A stretch of 64,000 nucleotides of DNA from an uncultured Anaerolineales bacterium (GCA_937928015.1 CALFXA010000051.1:18375-82374); one strand, 5' to 3'; positions 7,652-15,748 are shown, counted from the first letter of the stretch. A program made the numbers and translations. Notes: generated by a model not told the origin, from the letters alone.

Positions 7652-7818
7652 GCCCAACAAAGCGTGCAGTCTTGCGCAACAAAAAACGCCCAACAACGCG
7701 TGCACCCGACAGGTGGGATTCGTCCCGCTAAAAAGGAGTTGATTCTATGCTCGAAGGTTTTCCGTCAAATCAGCGTCATCTCATCCCGCCCACCTGCAGG
7801 TAACGCAAGCCGTTGGGC
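7652..7818 (+). repeat. attC-like recombination site 3 with a duplicated left half
   Basis: Two R'' boxes GCCCAAC occur, at 7652-7658 and 7688-7694, each followed by the left-box sequence (AAAGCGTGCA and AACGCGTGCA). Only one right half exists: TAACGCAAGCC then R' GTTGGGC (7812-7818). The second half-site pairs best with it through CAGGTGGG and CCCACCTG, so 7688-7818 is the intact site and 7652-7680 a leftover half of cassette 3's own site. Confidence 0.68.
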
Positions 7819-7833
7819 ATACAAAGGATAACC

Positions 7834-8370
7834 ATGAACTCATTTCCTCCAGACGTGAAAGATGCGATTCACAAATTGTCAGAATTCGCAAACCAGAATG
7901 GGTACGCCGAAGTGACCATTTCTCGTACTGGAAGTGCATCTTTCACCCAACACAGTTACGGAAAGAAAAAAGGAAATATCAGCGCAATAGGCATTCTCGC
8001 GCTCATTACGGCTGGAATATTGTTGATCAGCAGCCTCGTTGTTATTGCAATAGTTTTTTTCAAGCCTCTGCCTGAAATTTATGACCATAGGTGGATATTC
8101 ATTTTATTTGGTTCGTCGGTGCTCTCTGCAATGGTCACAATAGAGCCCGCCGTTGGAAACAAAGAAATACACGGCGCCAATACAATCATAGCAGCCTGCG
8201 CAACCTTCATATTCCTGGGTTTGGCATTGATCTCGACATCTTTTGTTCTATCAACGCTTTTCTGGGGTATGGCTTTTTCCAGTTTTGTGTTTGGACAAGG
8301 CTTTGATACCCTCCAAAAGGGTATGAAACGAATCCAACAGTTTATTCACCCAAAGAATAAAGTTATGTAG
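7834..8370 (+). CDS. Cassette 4: hypothetical membrane protein
   Basis: 178 residues from ATG 7834, 15 bases after the R' core and behind AAAGGAT. A soluble N-terminal ~45 residues ending in a Lys-rich turn (GKKKGN) is followed by about four transmembrane helices (48-70, 80-98, 110-130, 132-150) and a basic C-terminus. No family was recognised. No matching R'' box (GCCCAAC-like) was found downstream, so this is the array's last, open-ended gene. Confidence 0.6.
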   Translation: MNSFPPDVKDAIHKLSEFANQNGYAEVTISRTGSASFTQHSYGKKKGNISAIGILALITAGILLISSLVVIAIVFFKPLPEIYDHRWIFILFGSSVLSAMVTIEPAVGNKEIHGANTIIAACATFIFLGLALISTSFVLSTLFWGMAFSSFVFGQGFDTLQKGMKRIQQFIHPKNKVM

Positions 8371-8425
8371 CATTCGAGCATATAAAATCGGCCATCGGTC
8401 TTAATCAGGACTAAAGGAGAAAAAC

Positions 8426-8806
8426 ATGACAACCATTGCCTATGTAAAGTTCGGCCGAGGTTTTGCTGTTGTTCTTTCAATCCTGGCTTTTGTCTATCCA
8501 GTGGGATTCGCTTATATGATCTTGTCGTGGATGGGTCTCCAGAGTTACGATCCGCTTCTCTGGCCACAAGGTACGTTCCCTGCCTATGCCCTGGTTTTCC
8601 TTCTCGGTTGTGCTGGTTTGTATTGGATATGGAAGCGGAGAAAATTTGGGGTCTATATATTGACAGGAACGTGGTTCTTGACCGCGATTCTCAACCAAAC
8701 GATACGTCCATCTGTGCCAACACCCTATCTCAGCGTTACCCTGGCGTTCATATTGGTGGTTACGTTCTTTCTATTTCTAATCCCAGAATGGAAACACTTG
8801 GATTAG
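8426..8806 (+). CDS. Hypothetical small membrane protein
   Basis: 126 residues from ATG 8426 behind a good AAAGGAG (8413-8419). Four hydrophobic segments (about 12-32, 48-66, 74-90 and 100-119) with a WKRRKFG basic turn between the second and third define a small polytopic membrane protein. I do not recognise a family. Composition is intermediate between the cassette genes and the GC-rich backbone, and it lies between the last cassette gene and the Imm-5-like gene, so whether it belongs to the array is uncertain. Confidence 0.6.
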   Translation: MTTIAYVKFGRGFAVVLSILAFVYPVGFAYMILSWMGLQSYDPLLWPQGTFPAYALVFLLGCAGLYWIWKRRKFGVYILTGTWFLTAILNQTIRPSVPTPYLSVTLAFILVVTFFLFLIPEWKHLD

Positions 8807-8845
8807 CAGCACTAATGGTTTTAAAAAGATCGACTGAGGTGAATG

Positions 8846-9379
8846 ATGGCGCGTGAGGCCAAGTATTTTTCTCTCAACTTGGAATCCCTCAGGTCGCTGG
8901 GGAGTTGGGCTGCGGACTGCGCCGAGAGGGCGCTATCCGTTTACGAGAGTCAGGCGAATGCAGATTACCGCCCTCGCGCTGCCATTGAGGGCATTCGAGT
9001 GTTTGCTGATGGAGGAAAGCGAACCGCCCAGTTGCGGTCCCTCGCCCTAGCAGCGTTTTCCGCTGCCCATGACACGGAGAATCCGTCCGCCGCAGCGGCT
9101 GCCCGCGCCGCAGGCCTGGCGGCATCCAGCGCTTACACACATCCGCTGGTGGATGTGCAACAGACAAAACATATCGTGGGCCCCGCAGCCTATGCCTCGC
9201 TGGCGCTCGAACTAGACCAGGGCGGCGACCATTCCATTGGTGACAACGAAATTAATTGGGCCATAGAGCGTGTCACCCCAGAAGTCCGCGAGATTCTGTT
9301 GCATATGCCTCCTCGTGACGTAGGGAAAACAAGGCTGGAGAATCTAATGTATAAGTTAGATTCCAGTATACGGGGCTGA
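8846..9379 (+). CDS. Imm-5-like (putative immunity protein) domain protein
   Basis: 177 residues; ATG 8846 is preferred over ATG 8843 because GAGGT at 8836-8840 is then five bases away. CAERALSVYE, DYRPRAAIEGIRVFADGG and the Ala-rich helical repeats (AAAAARAAGLAASSAYTH) match the helical putative-immunity family annotated as Imm-5-like. Such proteins are listed as antidotes of polymorphic toxins, but most stand alone in genomes, as here; no toxin gene is adjacent. Soluble, alpha-helical and cytoplasmic by composition. Confidence 0.65.
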   Translation: MAREAKYFSLNLESLRSLGSWAADCAERALSVYESQANADYRPRAAIEGIRVFADGGKRTAQLRSLALAAFSAAHDTENPSAAAAARAAGLAASSAYTHPLVDVQQTKHIVGPAAYASLALELDQGGDHSIGDNEINWAIERVTPEVREILLHMPPRDVGKTRLENLMYKLDSSIRG

Positions 9380-9431
9380 AACAAGCCACAGTCCATTACA
9401 TTAACCGAAAGGCTTCTAATACACAATGAAA

Positions 9432-9465
9432 ACGCGGTTCGGATGAAGTTTCATCTAAACCGCGT
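9432..9465. terminator. Hairpin between convergent genes
   Basis: ACGCGGTT (9432-9439) pairs with AACCGCGT (9458-9465), with an inner GATGAA/TTCATC helix. It lies between the 3' ends of the Imm-5-like gene and the MATE gene and probably serves both. Confidence 0.55.
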
Positions 9466-9485
9466 CATGGCATATTCGGACCTAC

Positions 9486-10856
9486 TCACACCTCGGCGTT
9501 GACCAGGTCGTGGATCCACTTGCGCGAGTGGAAACGGAACTCGATGACGATGGCTTTGACGGCCTCCTCGGCCAGCACCATAACGTACACCCAATACACA
9601 GGCAGGTGGAAGACGAATCCACCGAGCAAGGCCATCGGCACGCCCACGGCCCAGATGGAGAAAATCTCCATGAACATGGCAAAGCGCGTATCCCCGCCCG
9701 CGCGCAGGGCACCGATGAACAACATGAAGTTATGGACGCGCAGCCACAGGCTGAGTGAGAAGACCAGCATCAGCATACGCAGGTTGTCCGCTGCGGTGGG
9801 AGAGATGTCATACCAGCCCAGGCCAATGAACGGCTCACGGATCAGGATGACCGCCGTCCCAGCCAGCAGCGCACCCAGAATGCCCAGCATCAGGAAGCGT
9901 TGACCGTATTCGTAGGATACGTCCTTATCTCCCGCGCCGATCTTGTTACCGACCATCACCGCGCAGGCATTGCCCAGCCCGATGAACAACACAAAGAACA
10001 GGTCCTCGATGGTGGCATTGATATTGACGGCGGCAATGGCGTCCGTGCCGATGCGGGCGTAGACGGCGTTGTAGACCGTGATGCCAAAGGACCAGAACAA
10101 CTCGTTGATAGCGGCGGGCATGGAGGTCTTGAGGACCCTAAACAGGAAGGCGCGGTCGAAGCGGAAGAAAGTCAGAGGGTTGGCAGCCAGGGGAGTCCGC
10201 TGGGTGTAGACCAGGATGAAGAGCAGAATCAACTGAAAGGTCCAGCCAAGGGTGGTTCCGATGGCGGCTCCACGCACGCCCAGGGCGGGCAGTCCCAATT
10301 TCCCGAAGATCAGCAAATAACTGATCACAGCCTTGAAGAGCAGCGCGGACACAGTCACGAATGCCGCCAGCTTGACCAGGGTCACGCTGCGCAGCACCGC
10401 CAGATAGGACGTGACGATGGGAACGATCAAATAACTGAAACCCACGATGCGCAGATAACTGGCACCCAGCCGAATCACATCCTGATCCTGGGTATAGAAC
10501 CCCATGATGGTCTCGGGCGCCAGCAAGGCCGCCAGACAGTAGATCCCGCCCACCAGCAGCGAGATCGAGAGCGAGATGCCCAGCACCAGGCGGATACTCT
10601 CCACGTCACCCTTGCCCCAATATTGGGCGGTGAAGATCGCCATGCCGCTGGTCACACCGAACAGGAACAGGATCAGCAAGAAGAAGACCTGGTTGGCGAG
10701 GCCGAGAGCGGCGATGGAGGTCTCGCCTAACTGCCCCACCATAAGCACATCCACCATATTCATGGAGGCGCTGATGAGCTGTTGAAAGGCCACGGGCACG
10801 GCAATCGCCAACATGGCGCGGAGGAATTTTGTATCGCGGAGAAAATTGAAATTCAT
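9486..10856 (-). CDS. MATE family multidrug/cation efflux transporter
   Basis: 456 residues from the ATG at 10856; a second in-frame ATG at 10874 overlaps a TACAAT -10-like box, so the inner start is preferred. Twelve hydrophobic helices in two homologous halves are visible, with the family start FLRAMLAIAVPVAFQQLI and the MVDVLMVGQLGE segment of helix 1-2 typical of MATE proteins. These exporters in the cytoplasmic membrane move drugs or organic cations out in exchange for Na+ or H+. No regulator is adjacent apart from the Crp/Fnr gene upstream, separated by a terminator. Confidence 0.92.
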   Translation of the reverse strand: MNFNFLRDTKFLRAMLAIAVPVAFQQLISASMNMVDVLMVGQLGETSIAALGLANQVFFLLILFLFGVTSGMAIFTAQYWGKGDVESIRLVLGISLSISLLVGGIYCLAALLAPETIMGFYTQDQDVIRLGASYLRIVGFSYLIVPIVTSYLAVLRSVTLVKLAAFVTVSALLFKAVISYLLIFGKLGLPALGVRGAAIGTTLGWTFQLILLFILVYTQRTPLAANPLTFFRFDRAFLFRVLKTSMPAAINELFWSFGITVYNAVYARIGTDAIAAVNINATIEDLFFVLFIGLGNACAVMVGNKIGAGDKDVSYEYGQRFLMLGILGALLAGTAVILIREPFIGLGWYDISPTAADNLRMLMLVFSLSLWLRVHNFMLFIGALRAGGDTRFAMFMEIFSIWAVGVPMALLGGFVFHLPVYWVYVMVLAEEAVKAIVIEFRFHSRKWIHDLVNAEV

Positions 10857-10876
10857 AGGAGAGAATTGTATCATTC

Positions 10877-10908
10877 AAAAAAAGTCCGCCGCCTAAAACG
10901 GCGGCGGA
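10877..10908 (-). terminator. Rho-independent terminator after the Crp/Fnr gene
   Basis: On the minus strand TCCGCCGCC/GGCGGCGGA arms (10885-10893 and 10900-10908) with a six-base loop are followed by seven T residues. It separates the Crp/Fnr operon from the MATE gene. Confidence 0.8.
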
Positions 10909-10930
10909 GGGACGGGCGCTAAAAGTATGG

Positions 10931-10970
10931 GGCTGCTTCGTCGCCGCTTTGCGGCTTCTCGCAACGACAT
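10931..10970 (+). repeat. Degenerate dispersed intergenic repeat, copy 2
   Basis: GGCTGCTTCGTCGCC followed by CTTCTCGCAACGACAT; related to the copies at 404-474 (opposite strand) and 50456-50498. It lies in the 3' flank of the Crp/Fnr gene. Confidence 0.5.
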
Positions 10971-10971
10971 A

Positions 10972-11670
10972 TTAATTATACGGATGCGTCCACTGCTCCA
11001 TTGCGGCAGAGTCGGCCACGTAGATGCGGCGGTCCTCGATGCGGATCGCGCCGCTACGCTCCAACTCCTTGAGCGAGCGCGCCACCACCTCGCGGACGGT
11101 GCCCAGTCGCGCCGCCAGTTGCTCCTGCGTCAGAGGCGGAGTCGGACGCCCCTGCGCGTCTTCCTGCGGCAACTCGTTGATCAGACGCGCCAGTCGATGC
11201 GTGACTTGATAGAAGGCCATCTCGCTGACCTTGTGCACCATGCCGCGCAACATCTGCCCGAAATTAGCCAGTACCTTCTGCGCAAATTGCGGATGCAACA
11301 ACACCAACTGCCGCAACAGGGCGCTATCGATGACCCACACACGGCAAGTCTCCAGCGCCTCTACATTGACGGGATGCGGGCCGCCGTCAAAGGCGGGCAC
11401 TTCGGCAAAGGTGTCGCCCTCCTGCAAGACGCGCACGATGTACTGGCGTCCCTGCGGCGAGAGGCGGTAGATCTTGGCGCTGCCCTGCTCGATGATGTGC
11501 AGGCCCGCGCAAGCATCACCCTCCCAAAAAAGCACCTCGCCGCGCTGAGCCTCGCACAGACGCATACGCGCCGCAATCTCCTTCAACATGGACTCGGGCA
11601 GGTCGTTGAAGTATTCGTTGGCGCGCAAGGCTTTGATTCTAGCGGCGGCGGTGACTTCGACGGAATTCAT
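10972..11670 (-). CDS. Crp/Fnr family transcriptional regulator
   Basis: 232 residues. Residues ~15-130 form the cyclic-nucleotide-binding jelly roll (GEVLFWEGDACAGLHIIEQGSAKIY). A long dimerisation helix follows, and a Crp-type winged HTH lies at about 170-225 with LTQEQLAARLGTVREVVARSLKELE as the recognition region. No FNR-type N-terminal cysteine cluster is present, so it is more Crp-like than FNR-like; the effector is unknown. It is the last gene of a three-gene run with the DUF6159-like and phosphoribosyltransferase genes. A perfect TGTGA-N6-TCACA site lies ahead of the hydrogenase operon and could be one of its targets (inference). Confidence 0.9.
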   Translation of the reverse strand: MNSVEVTAAARIKALRANEYFNDLPESMLKEIAARMRLCEAQRGEVLFWEGDACAGLHIIEQGSAKIYRLSPQGRQYIVRVLQEGDTFAEVPAFDGGPHPVNVEALETCRVWVIDSALLRQLVLLHPQFAQKVLANFGQMLRGMVHKVSEMAFYQVTHRLARLINELPQEDAQGRPTPPLTQEQLAARLGTVREVVARSLKELERSGAIRIEDRRIYVADSAAMEQWTHPYN

Positions 11671-11676
11671 ACGGGT

Positions 11677-12186
11677 TCAAATCTCGCCAAGCAACACCTG
11701 ATCTGTGCCGCGATTGATCTCCCACGGGTACACGATGAATGCATCCGTGACGGCCGCATAGTAATCGGGGCGGACTCCACCAAACAGGCTGCGGTACGGA
11801 TTGTAGTGCAGCACACAGGTCTCGGGGAATCCGCCCGCCGCCGAGACGCGATTCTTGACCGCGGTGATGGTGCGGCCTGAACCCCACACATCGTCCACGA
11901 TCAGGGTCGGGCGGCCGCGCAGCTTGTCGTCGGCTGGAAACTGGATGAACTCGGGCCAGGCCATCAACGCACTTTTCTGCTGCAACGACTCGGCGGGAAA
12001 ATCCACCGCGGCGGTCAGCACATGCGTGATGTCCATCGCCTCGGCCAACATCCCGCCTGGCACAATGCCGCCCCGCGTGATCATCACCATGGCGGTGAAC
12101 TCGCGCTTGAACTGCGGCAGGAGGTGGTCGATCAGGCGTTCCACCTCCTCCCAACTTACCAACTCACGACGGCGCTCGGGCTGCAT
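11677..12186 (-). CDS. Phosphoribosyltransferase domain protein
   Basis: 169 residues from ATG 12186 (MQPERRREL); the longer frame extends back over the 3' end of the neighbouring gene. The PRPP-binding loop LIVDDVWGSGRT at about residues 95-106 and the TRGGIVPGG loop near residue 40 mark a type I phosphoribosyltransferase, similar in size to xanthine/hypoxanthine salvage enzymes (Gpt-like). It would transfer phosphoribose from PRPP to a purine base; the actual base is not determined. It begins one base after the DUF6159-like stop and ends six bases before the Crp/Fnr start, so the three genes are probably one transcript. Confidence 0.82.
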   Translation of the reverse strand: MQPERRRELVSWEEVERLIDHLLPQFKREFTAMVMITRGGIVPGGMLAEAMDITHVLTAAVDFPAESLQQKSALMAWPEFIQFPADDKLRGRPTLIVDDVWGSGRTITAVKNRVSAAGGFPETCVLHYNPYRSLFGGVRPDYYAAVTDAFIVYPWEINRGTDQVLLGEI

Positions 12187-12187
12187 A

Positions 12188-13084
12188 TCAACCCAACACG
12201 GCCGCCAGCGGAGCGGGCGCAGCCACGGCGGAGGTCTGTCCCTGGGCACGGGCCTTCTCGGTCTCGCGGGCCCAGATGTACAGGCAGGTATGGTAGGCGG
12301 TGCCCGTGTAGGTGCTGATCACGCTGGCTATCATCACAAAGGCGAAGAAAATCAGCGCACCCAACACGATGCCGACGACGATGCCGAACGTGGCGGAACC
12401 TGTCGCCAGGATGATGCCGTAGCCCACGCCGAAACCGAGCACTGCACCGACCACGCCCAGCACGAAACCGATCAACCCCGTCACCCAGTTGACGCCCACC
12501 GCGCTGATACCCACCAGCAGCAGGTTCTCCCTGGTGATCTTGAGGATGCGCTCCAGACCATCCTTGAGGTTCAGGTCATCGATGACCATGGCGGGCAACA
12601 CCAGCAGGGCCGCCTCGGTCCACAGGGCTTCGAGCGCGCCCGCCGCAGCGCGAAGCACTCCCGCCAGAAGTCCCTTGCGGTTCTTTTGCGCAGACTGGCG
12701 CAGCAGATTGACCACAGTCGAGACCGCCGCCAGGGTCAGGATGTCGAAGAAGTCGCGGCGTACGATGGCCCAGGCCTTATCCATGCGGCCGTCGCCCTCG
12801 GCGAGATATCCGTAGATCAGGTACACGGTCATGGCCGAGAAGACATAACTGACCACGAACTGCACAAAGACCAGGATCGCGCCCAGCACGAAGAGGATCG
12901 CCTGACCCACCGTGCTGTCCGTGCCGAAGATGAAGGCCGACACCGCGATGGGAATGATGCCGATCACCGAGACGATCATGCCCACGATCAAGGCGTAGAT
13001 CGAGGGTTTGATCAAGTCCTTATCCTTGAATGCCATCGACCAGGCTTGTTGAAGAAAAGACCAACCACGGGTAAAACTCTGCAT
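12188..13084 (-). CDS. DUF6159-like membrane protein
   Basis: 298 residues behind a perfect AGGAGG. The N-terminal RGWSFLQQAWSMAFKDKDLI is followed by about six transmembrane helices (28-50, 60-88, 118-128, 150-165, 195-225, 232-258), with an amphipathic region RMDKAWAIVRRDFFD between them. It resembles the DUF6159 family of bacterial membrane proteins of unknown function. The C-terminal ~30 residues are Ala/Pro-rich and cytoplasmic. First gene of the run with the phosphoribosyltransferase and Crp/Fnr genes. Confidence 0.65.
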   Translation of the reverse strand: MQSFTRGWSFLQQAWSMAFKDKDLIKPSIYALIVGMIVSVIGIIPIAVSAFIFGTDSTVGQAILFVLGAILVFVQFVVSYVFSAMTVYLIYGYLAEGDGRMDKAWAIVRRDFFDILTLAAVSTVVNLLRQSAQKNRKGLLAGVLRAAAGALEALWTEAALLVLPAMVIDDLNLKDGLERILKITRENLLLVGISAVGVNWVTGLIGFVLGVVGAVLGFGVGYGIILATGSATFGIVVGIVLGALIFFAFVMIASVISTYTGTAYHTCLYIWARETEKARAQGQTSAVAAPAPLAAVLG

Positions 13085-13113
13085 AACTGCCTCCTGAGCG
13101 AATATTGCACCTG

Positions 13114-13119
13114 ATTATA
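13114..13119 (-). promoter_or_regulatory. -10 box for the DUF6159-like gene
   Basis: TATAAT on the minus strand, about 30 bases ahead of the start codon and inside the last codons of priA. A good -35 box was not identified, so the three-gene run probably has its own promoter but this is a moderate call. Confidence 0.45.
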
Positions 13120-15550
13120 GCAAACTTATCGGGTCCACTTCAACCCGCCAGCCGCTGGGAATGCGCCCACGCAGGAAAGCGACGGGGTCGGGTCCGCGCA
13201 CGATGAGTTGCCAGCGGTGGATGCCGTCCACCTTGGAGAAGAAGGCGGGCGCGGGACCGATCAGCCCCGTCTCGACCCGCCGCTCGGATCGAATCCACGC
13301 GGAGAGTTGATCGGCCAGTTTGCGCGCCTCCGCCTCCGCCCGGCCCTCATCCTGGTCCCGGATCTCGAGCCGCACCAGCCGCCCAAAGGGTGGATAGCCC
13401 AGCCGCTCGCGCTGAGTCAACTCTGTGCGATAGTTGCCTTCGAAGTCGTGCCGCGCCGCCGCTTGGATGACCGCGCTCTCGGGCTGGAAGGTTTGCAGCA
13501 CCACCTGTCCGCCGCGCGAACTGCGGCCCGCACGCCCCGCCACCTGCGTCAGCACCTGGAAGACACGCTCGCTTGCGAACGGATCGGGCAGGTTGAGTCC
13601 CACATCGGCCAGAACGATGCCTACCAACGTGACCAGCGGCAGGTCCAGACCCTTGGCCAGCATCTGTGTGCCCACCAAAATATCCGCCTGATGGTTGGCG
13701 AAGTGGGTCAGGATCATCTCGTGCGCGTCCTTCTGACGGGTGGTCTCCCAATCCCAGCGCAGCGTGCGCGCCTTGGGGAAGAGGGCCTGCATCTCGGCCT
13801 CGACCTTCTCGCTGCCCAGCCCATACTCGCGGATTTGCGTTCCGCCGCATTGCGGACATTTGTGCGGCTTGCCGCGCTCGTAGTTGCAGCGATGACAACG
13901 CAAGGTCTCGCGCGCTTCGAGGTGCAAGGTTAACGGCGTGTCGCAATTCGGACATTTGAGTGCATACCCACAGTCGCGGCAGAAGACATACGTCGCTGTG
14001 CCGCGGCGGTTGAGGAACAGGATGGCCTGCTCGCCGTTGGAGAGAGTCTGGGCCAGCGCCTCCAGCAGCACGCGACTGAAGATGCCACGCTGACCCTGCT
14101 TGAGCTCCTCGCGCATGTCCACCACCTGCACAGGCGGAAGTCCCGCCGCGTTGAGGATGCGGTTGGGTAATTCCAGGCGAGTCAGCGCGCCATGCTCCGA
14201 CTGATACCGCTGGATAATGGAAGGCGTGGCGCTGCCCAAGATGCAAACCGAACCCGTCAGGCGCGCGTAGGTCTGGGCCGCCTCCACCGCATGATAAAAG
14301 GGCGGATCGGCCTGATAGTATGAACCGTCGTGACACTCGTCCGCGACGATCAATCCCAGGTTCGGCAATGGCGCGAAGAGCGCCGAGCGCGCACCGATGA
14401 CCAGCTTGAGCAGTCCCGCACGGGCGCGCCGCCAGGTATCGTAGCGTTCGCCATCCGACAACTTCGAATGGATCAGCCCCACCTGCCCGGGGAAGCGTGC
14501 CAGGAAGCGCCGCACGGCCTGCGGGGTCAGCGCGATCTCGGGCACGAGGATGATGGCCTGTTTGCCGCGCCGCACGGTCTCTTCCACCGCGCGCAGGTAG
14601 ATCTCGGTCTTGCCCGAACCCGTCACGCCTTGCAACAGAAAAGGCGGGATAACCTGCCCCGCCGCAAGTGACTCGAAGCCCGCTCGAATCGGCTCCCAGG
14701 CCTGGGCCTGGTCGGCGGTCAACTCGGGCTTGCGCTCCGCCTCGGCGATCTGAATCTTCTCCAGCGGGTCGCGCCATATCTCACTCTCGCGCAAGAGGAT
14801 CAACTCGCGTTCGGCCAGTTCCTGCAGGTCCGCCAGGTTGCAACCGCTCTCGGCATACACCCACGCGACATTGACCGCGTCGGGGACGCGCATCAGGAAG
14901 CGCAGGGCCGCCTGACGGCGCTGAAGCGTGGCAGGTCGCTGACCAAGGCTGGGCATGGCCGCCTCGGCGACCTCGGGCGCAACGGCCAATTCCGCCACGC
15001 GGATGAACTTCGGGCGCACCGTCGGCGCGGGCAACACAGATTGACTCGTCAGCACGCCGCGTCGAACCAGCATCTGCGCGGTCTTGCGCCAATCCACCTG
15101 GGCGAAATGACGGTCGATCTGCCGTCCACGCAGGGGACCTTTTTCTTGCAGCAATTTGAGCAGACGGGAAGCCGTTTGGGATACGTCGGAGGGTTGGAGA
15201 TTGGGGTCGCGCAGAGTGAACAACGTGTCGGCCTGCTGGCTGAGGCCAGGCGGCAACATCAGGTCGACGAAGGCAGCCAACGGCGCGAGGGTGGAATCCG
15301 CCAGGGCGCGGGCCAGGGCAATCTGCGCGGAAGTCAGCACAGGCAGCGGGTCGAGCGTCGAGAGGATCGGGCGCACCTCCGCCACGGACGGAGTCTCCAC
15401 GAATTCGAGGATCACGCCTTGCACGGTCTGCCGCCCGAACGGCACCGTGACCAACTGTCCGAGCGTCACCTGCCCCGCCAATTCAGGCGGGATGGCGTAA
15501 TCGAAACTCCCGCTCACGGCGGACAGGTTGACCGAAATGCGCGCAAACAT
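13115..15550 (-). CDS. priA: Primosomal protein N' (replication restart helicase PriA)
   Basis: 811 residues from ATG 15550 (MFARISVNLSAVSGSFDY, the usual PriA start region). The N-terminal DNA-binding domain covers ~1-220. The helicase core has Walker A GVTGSGKTE near residue 307 and the DExH-type box DECHD near 403. A cysteine-rich insertion at ~520-565 (CRDCGYALKCPNCD, CHRCNYE, CPQCGG) binds two zinc ions. PriA loads the replisome at stalled forks. The canonical DEEHD is DECHD here. A TATAAT lies six bases before the start, so the mRNA may be leaderless. Confidence 0.97.
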   Translation of the reverse strand: MFARISVNLSAVSGSFDYAIPPELAGQVTLGQLVTVPFGRQTVQGVILEFVETPSVAEVRPILSTLDPLPVLTSAQIALARALADSTLAPLAAFVDLMLPPGLSQQADTLFTLRDPNLQPSDVSQTASRLLKLLQEKGPLRGRQIDRHFAQVDWRKTAQMLVRRGVLTSQSVLPAPTVRPKFIRVAELAVAPEVAEAAMPSLGQRPATLQRRQAALRFLMRVPDAVNVAWVYAESGCNLADLQELAERELILLRESEIWRDPLEKIQIAEAERKPELTADQAQAWEPIRAGFESLAAGQVIPPFLLQGVTGSGKTEIYLRAVEETVRRGKQAIILVPEIALTPQAVRRFLARFPGQVGLIHSKLSDGERYDTWRRARAGLLKLVIGARSALFAPLPNLGLIVADECHDGSYYQADPPFYHAVEAAQTYARLTGSVCILGSATPSIIQRYQSEHGALTRLELPNRILNAAGLPPVQVVDMREELKQGQRGIFSRVLLEALAQTLSNGEQAILFLNRRGTATYVFCRDCGYALKCPNCDTPLTLHLEARETLRCHRCNYERGKPHKCPQCGGTQIREYGLGSEKVEAEMQALFPKARTLRWDWETTRQKDAHEMILTHFANHQADILVGTQMLAKGLDLPLVTLVGIVLADVGLNLPDPFASERVFQVLTQVAGRAGRSSRGGQVVLQTFQPESAVIQAAARHDFEGNYRTELTQRERLGYPPFGRLVRLEIRDQDEGRAEAEARKLADQLSAWIRSERRVETGLIGPAPAFFSKVDGIHRWQLIVRGPDPVAFLRGRIPSGWRVEVDPISLL

Positions 15551-15556
15551 AGCAGG

Positions 15557-15562
15557 ATTATA
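15557..15562 (-). promoter_or_regulatory. -10 box of priA, six bases before the start codon
   Basis: A perfect TATAAT on the minus strand leaves room for transcription to begin at or next to the ATG at 15550. No Shine-Dalgarno sequence is seen. A matching -35 box is weak. Confidence 0.5.
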
Positions 15563-15613
15563 ACCTTCCCGCACACGGAATAATCCAGATCAAAGATGGC
15601 ACGAGGGGGTCGT

Positions 15614-15642
15614 TTGCTTCCGTCTTCTGATTGATATATAAT
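15614..15642 (+). promoter_or_regulatory. Promoter of the lipoprotein gene at 15749
   Basis: TTGCTT (15614-15619) and TATAAT (15637-15642) with 17-base spacing. The transcript would have a leader of about 100 bases before the ATG at 15749; no clear structure was recognised in it. Confidence 0.6.
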
Positions 15643-15748
15643 TTTCATAAGAGTGTAAGAGGGAATATCTCGCAAGAGATGCGGAACGTGGTTGTTTTCT
15701 TCACACCATCCAACACGCCGAAAAATTTAATACATACATGGAGATTTC

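Larger units (their letters stand above)
4637..7818 (+). mobile_element. Integron gene-cassette array without integrase (CALIN-like)
   Basis: Three cassettes, each one AT-rich plus-strand gene followed by an attC-like site, with a fourth cassette gene after the last site. Each cassette begins at a GTTRRRY-like core whose reverse complement is found again as the R'' box at that same cassette's 3' end: GTTAGCCC (5412) with GGGCTAAC (6607), and GTTGGGCGCAC (6729) with GTGCGCCCAAC (7648). This is the relation expected for excisable circular cassettes. Base composition is plainly more AT-rich than the flanking genes. No tyrosine recombinase of IntI type is encoded in the window, hence the CALIN label. 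Confidence 0.75.

Noticed and set aside
7488-7682. Minus-strand frame of 64 residues over the end of cassette 3
   Set aside because: Overlaps the nuclease-like gene and the attC half-site, without a start signal.
11671-11710. GGGTTCAAATCTC resembling a tRNA T-loop
   Set aside because: It lies at the end of the phosphoribosyltransferase gene and no acceptor or anticodon arms can be formed around it.
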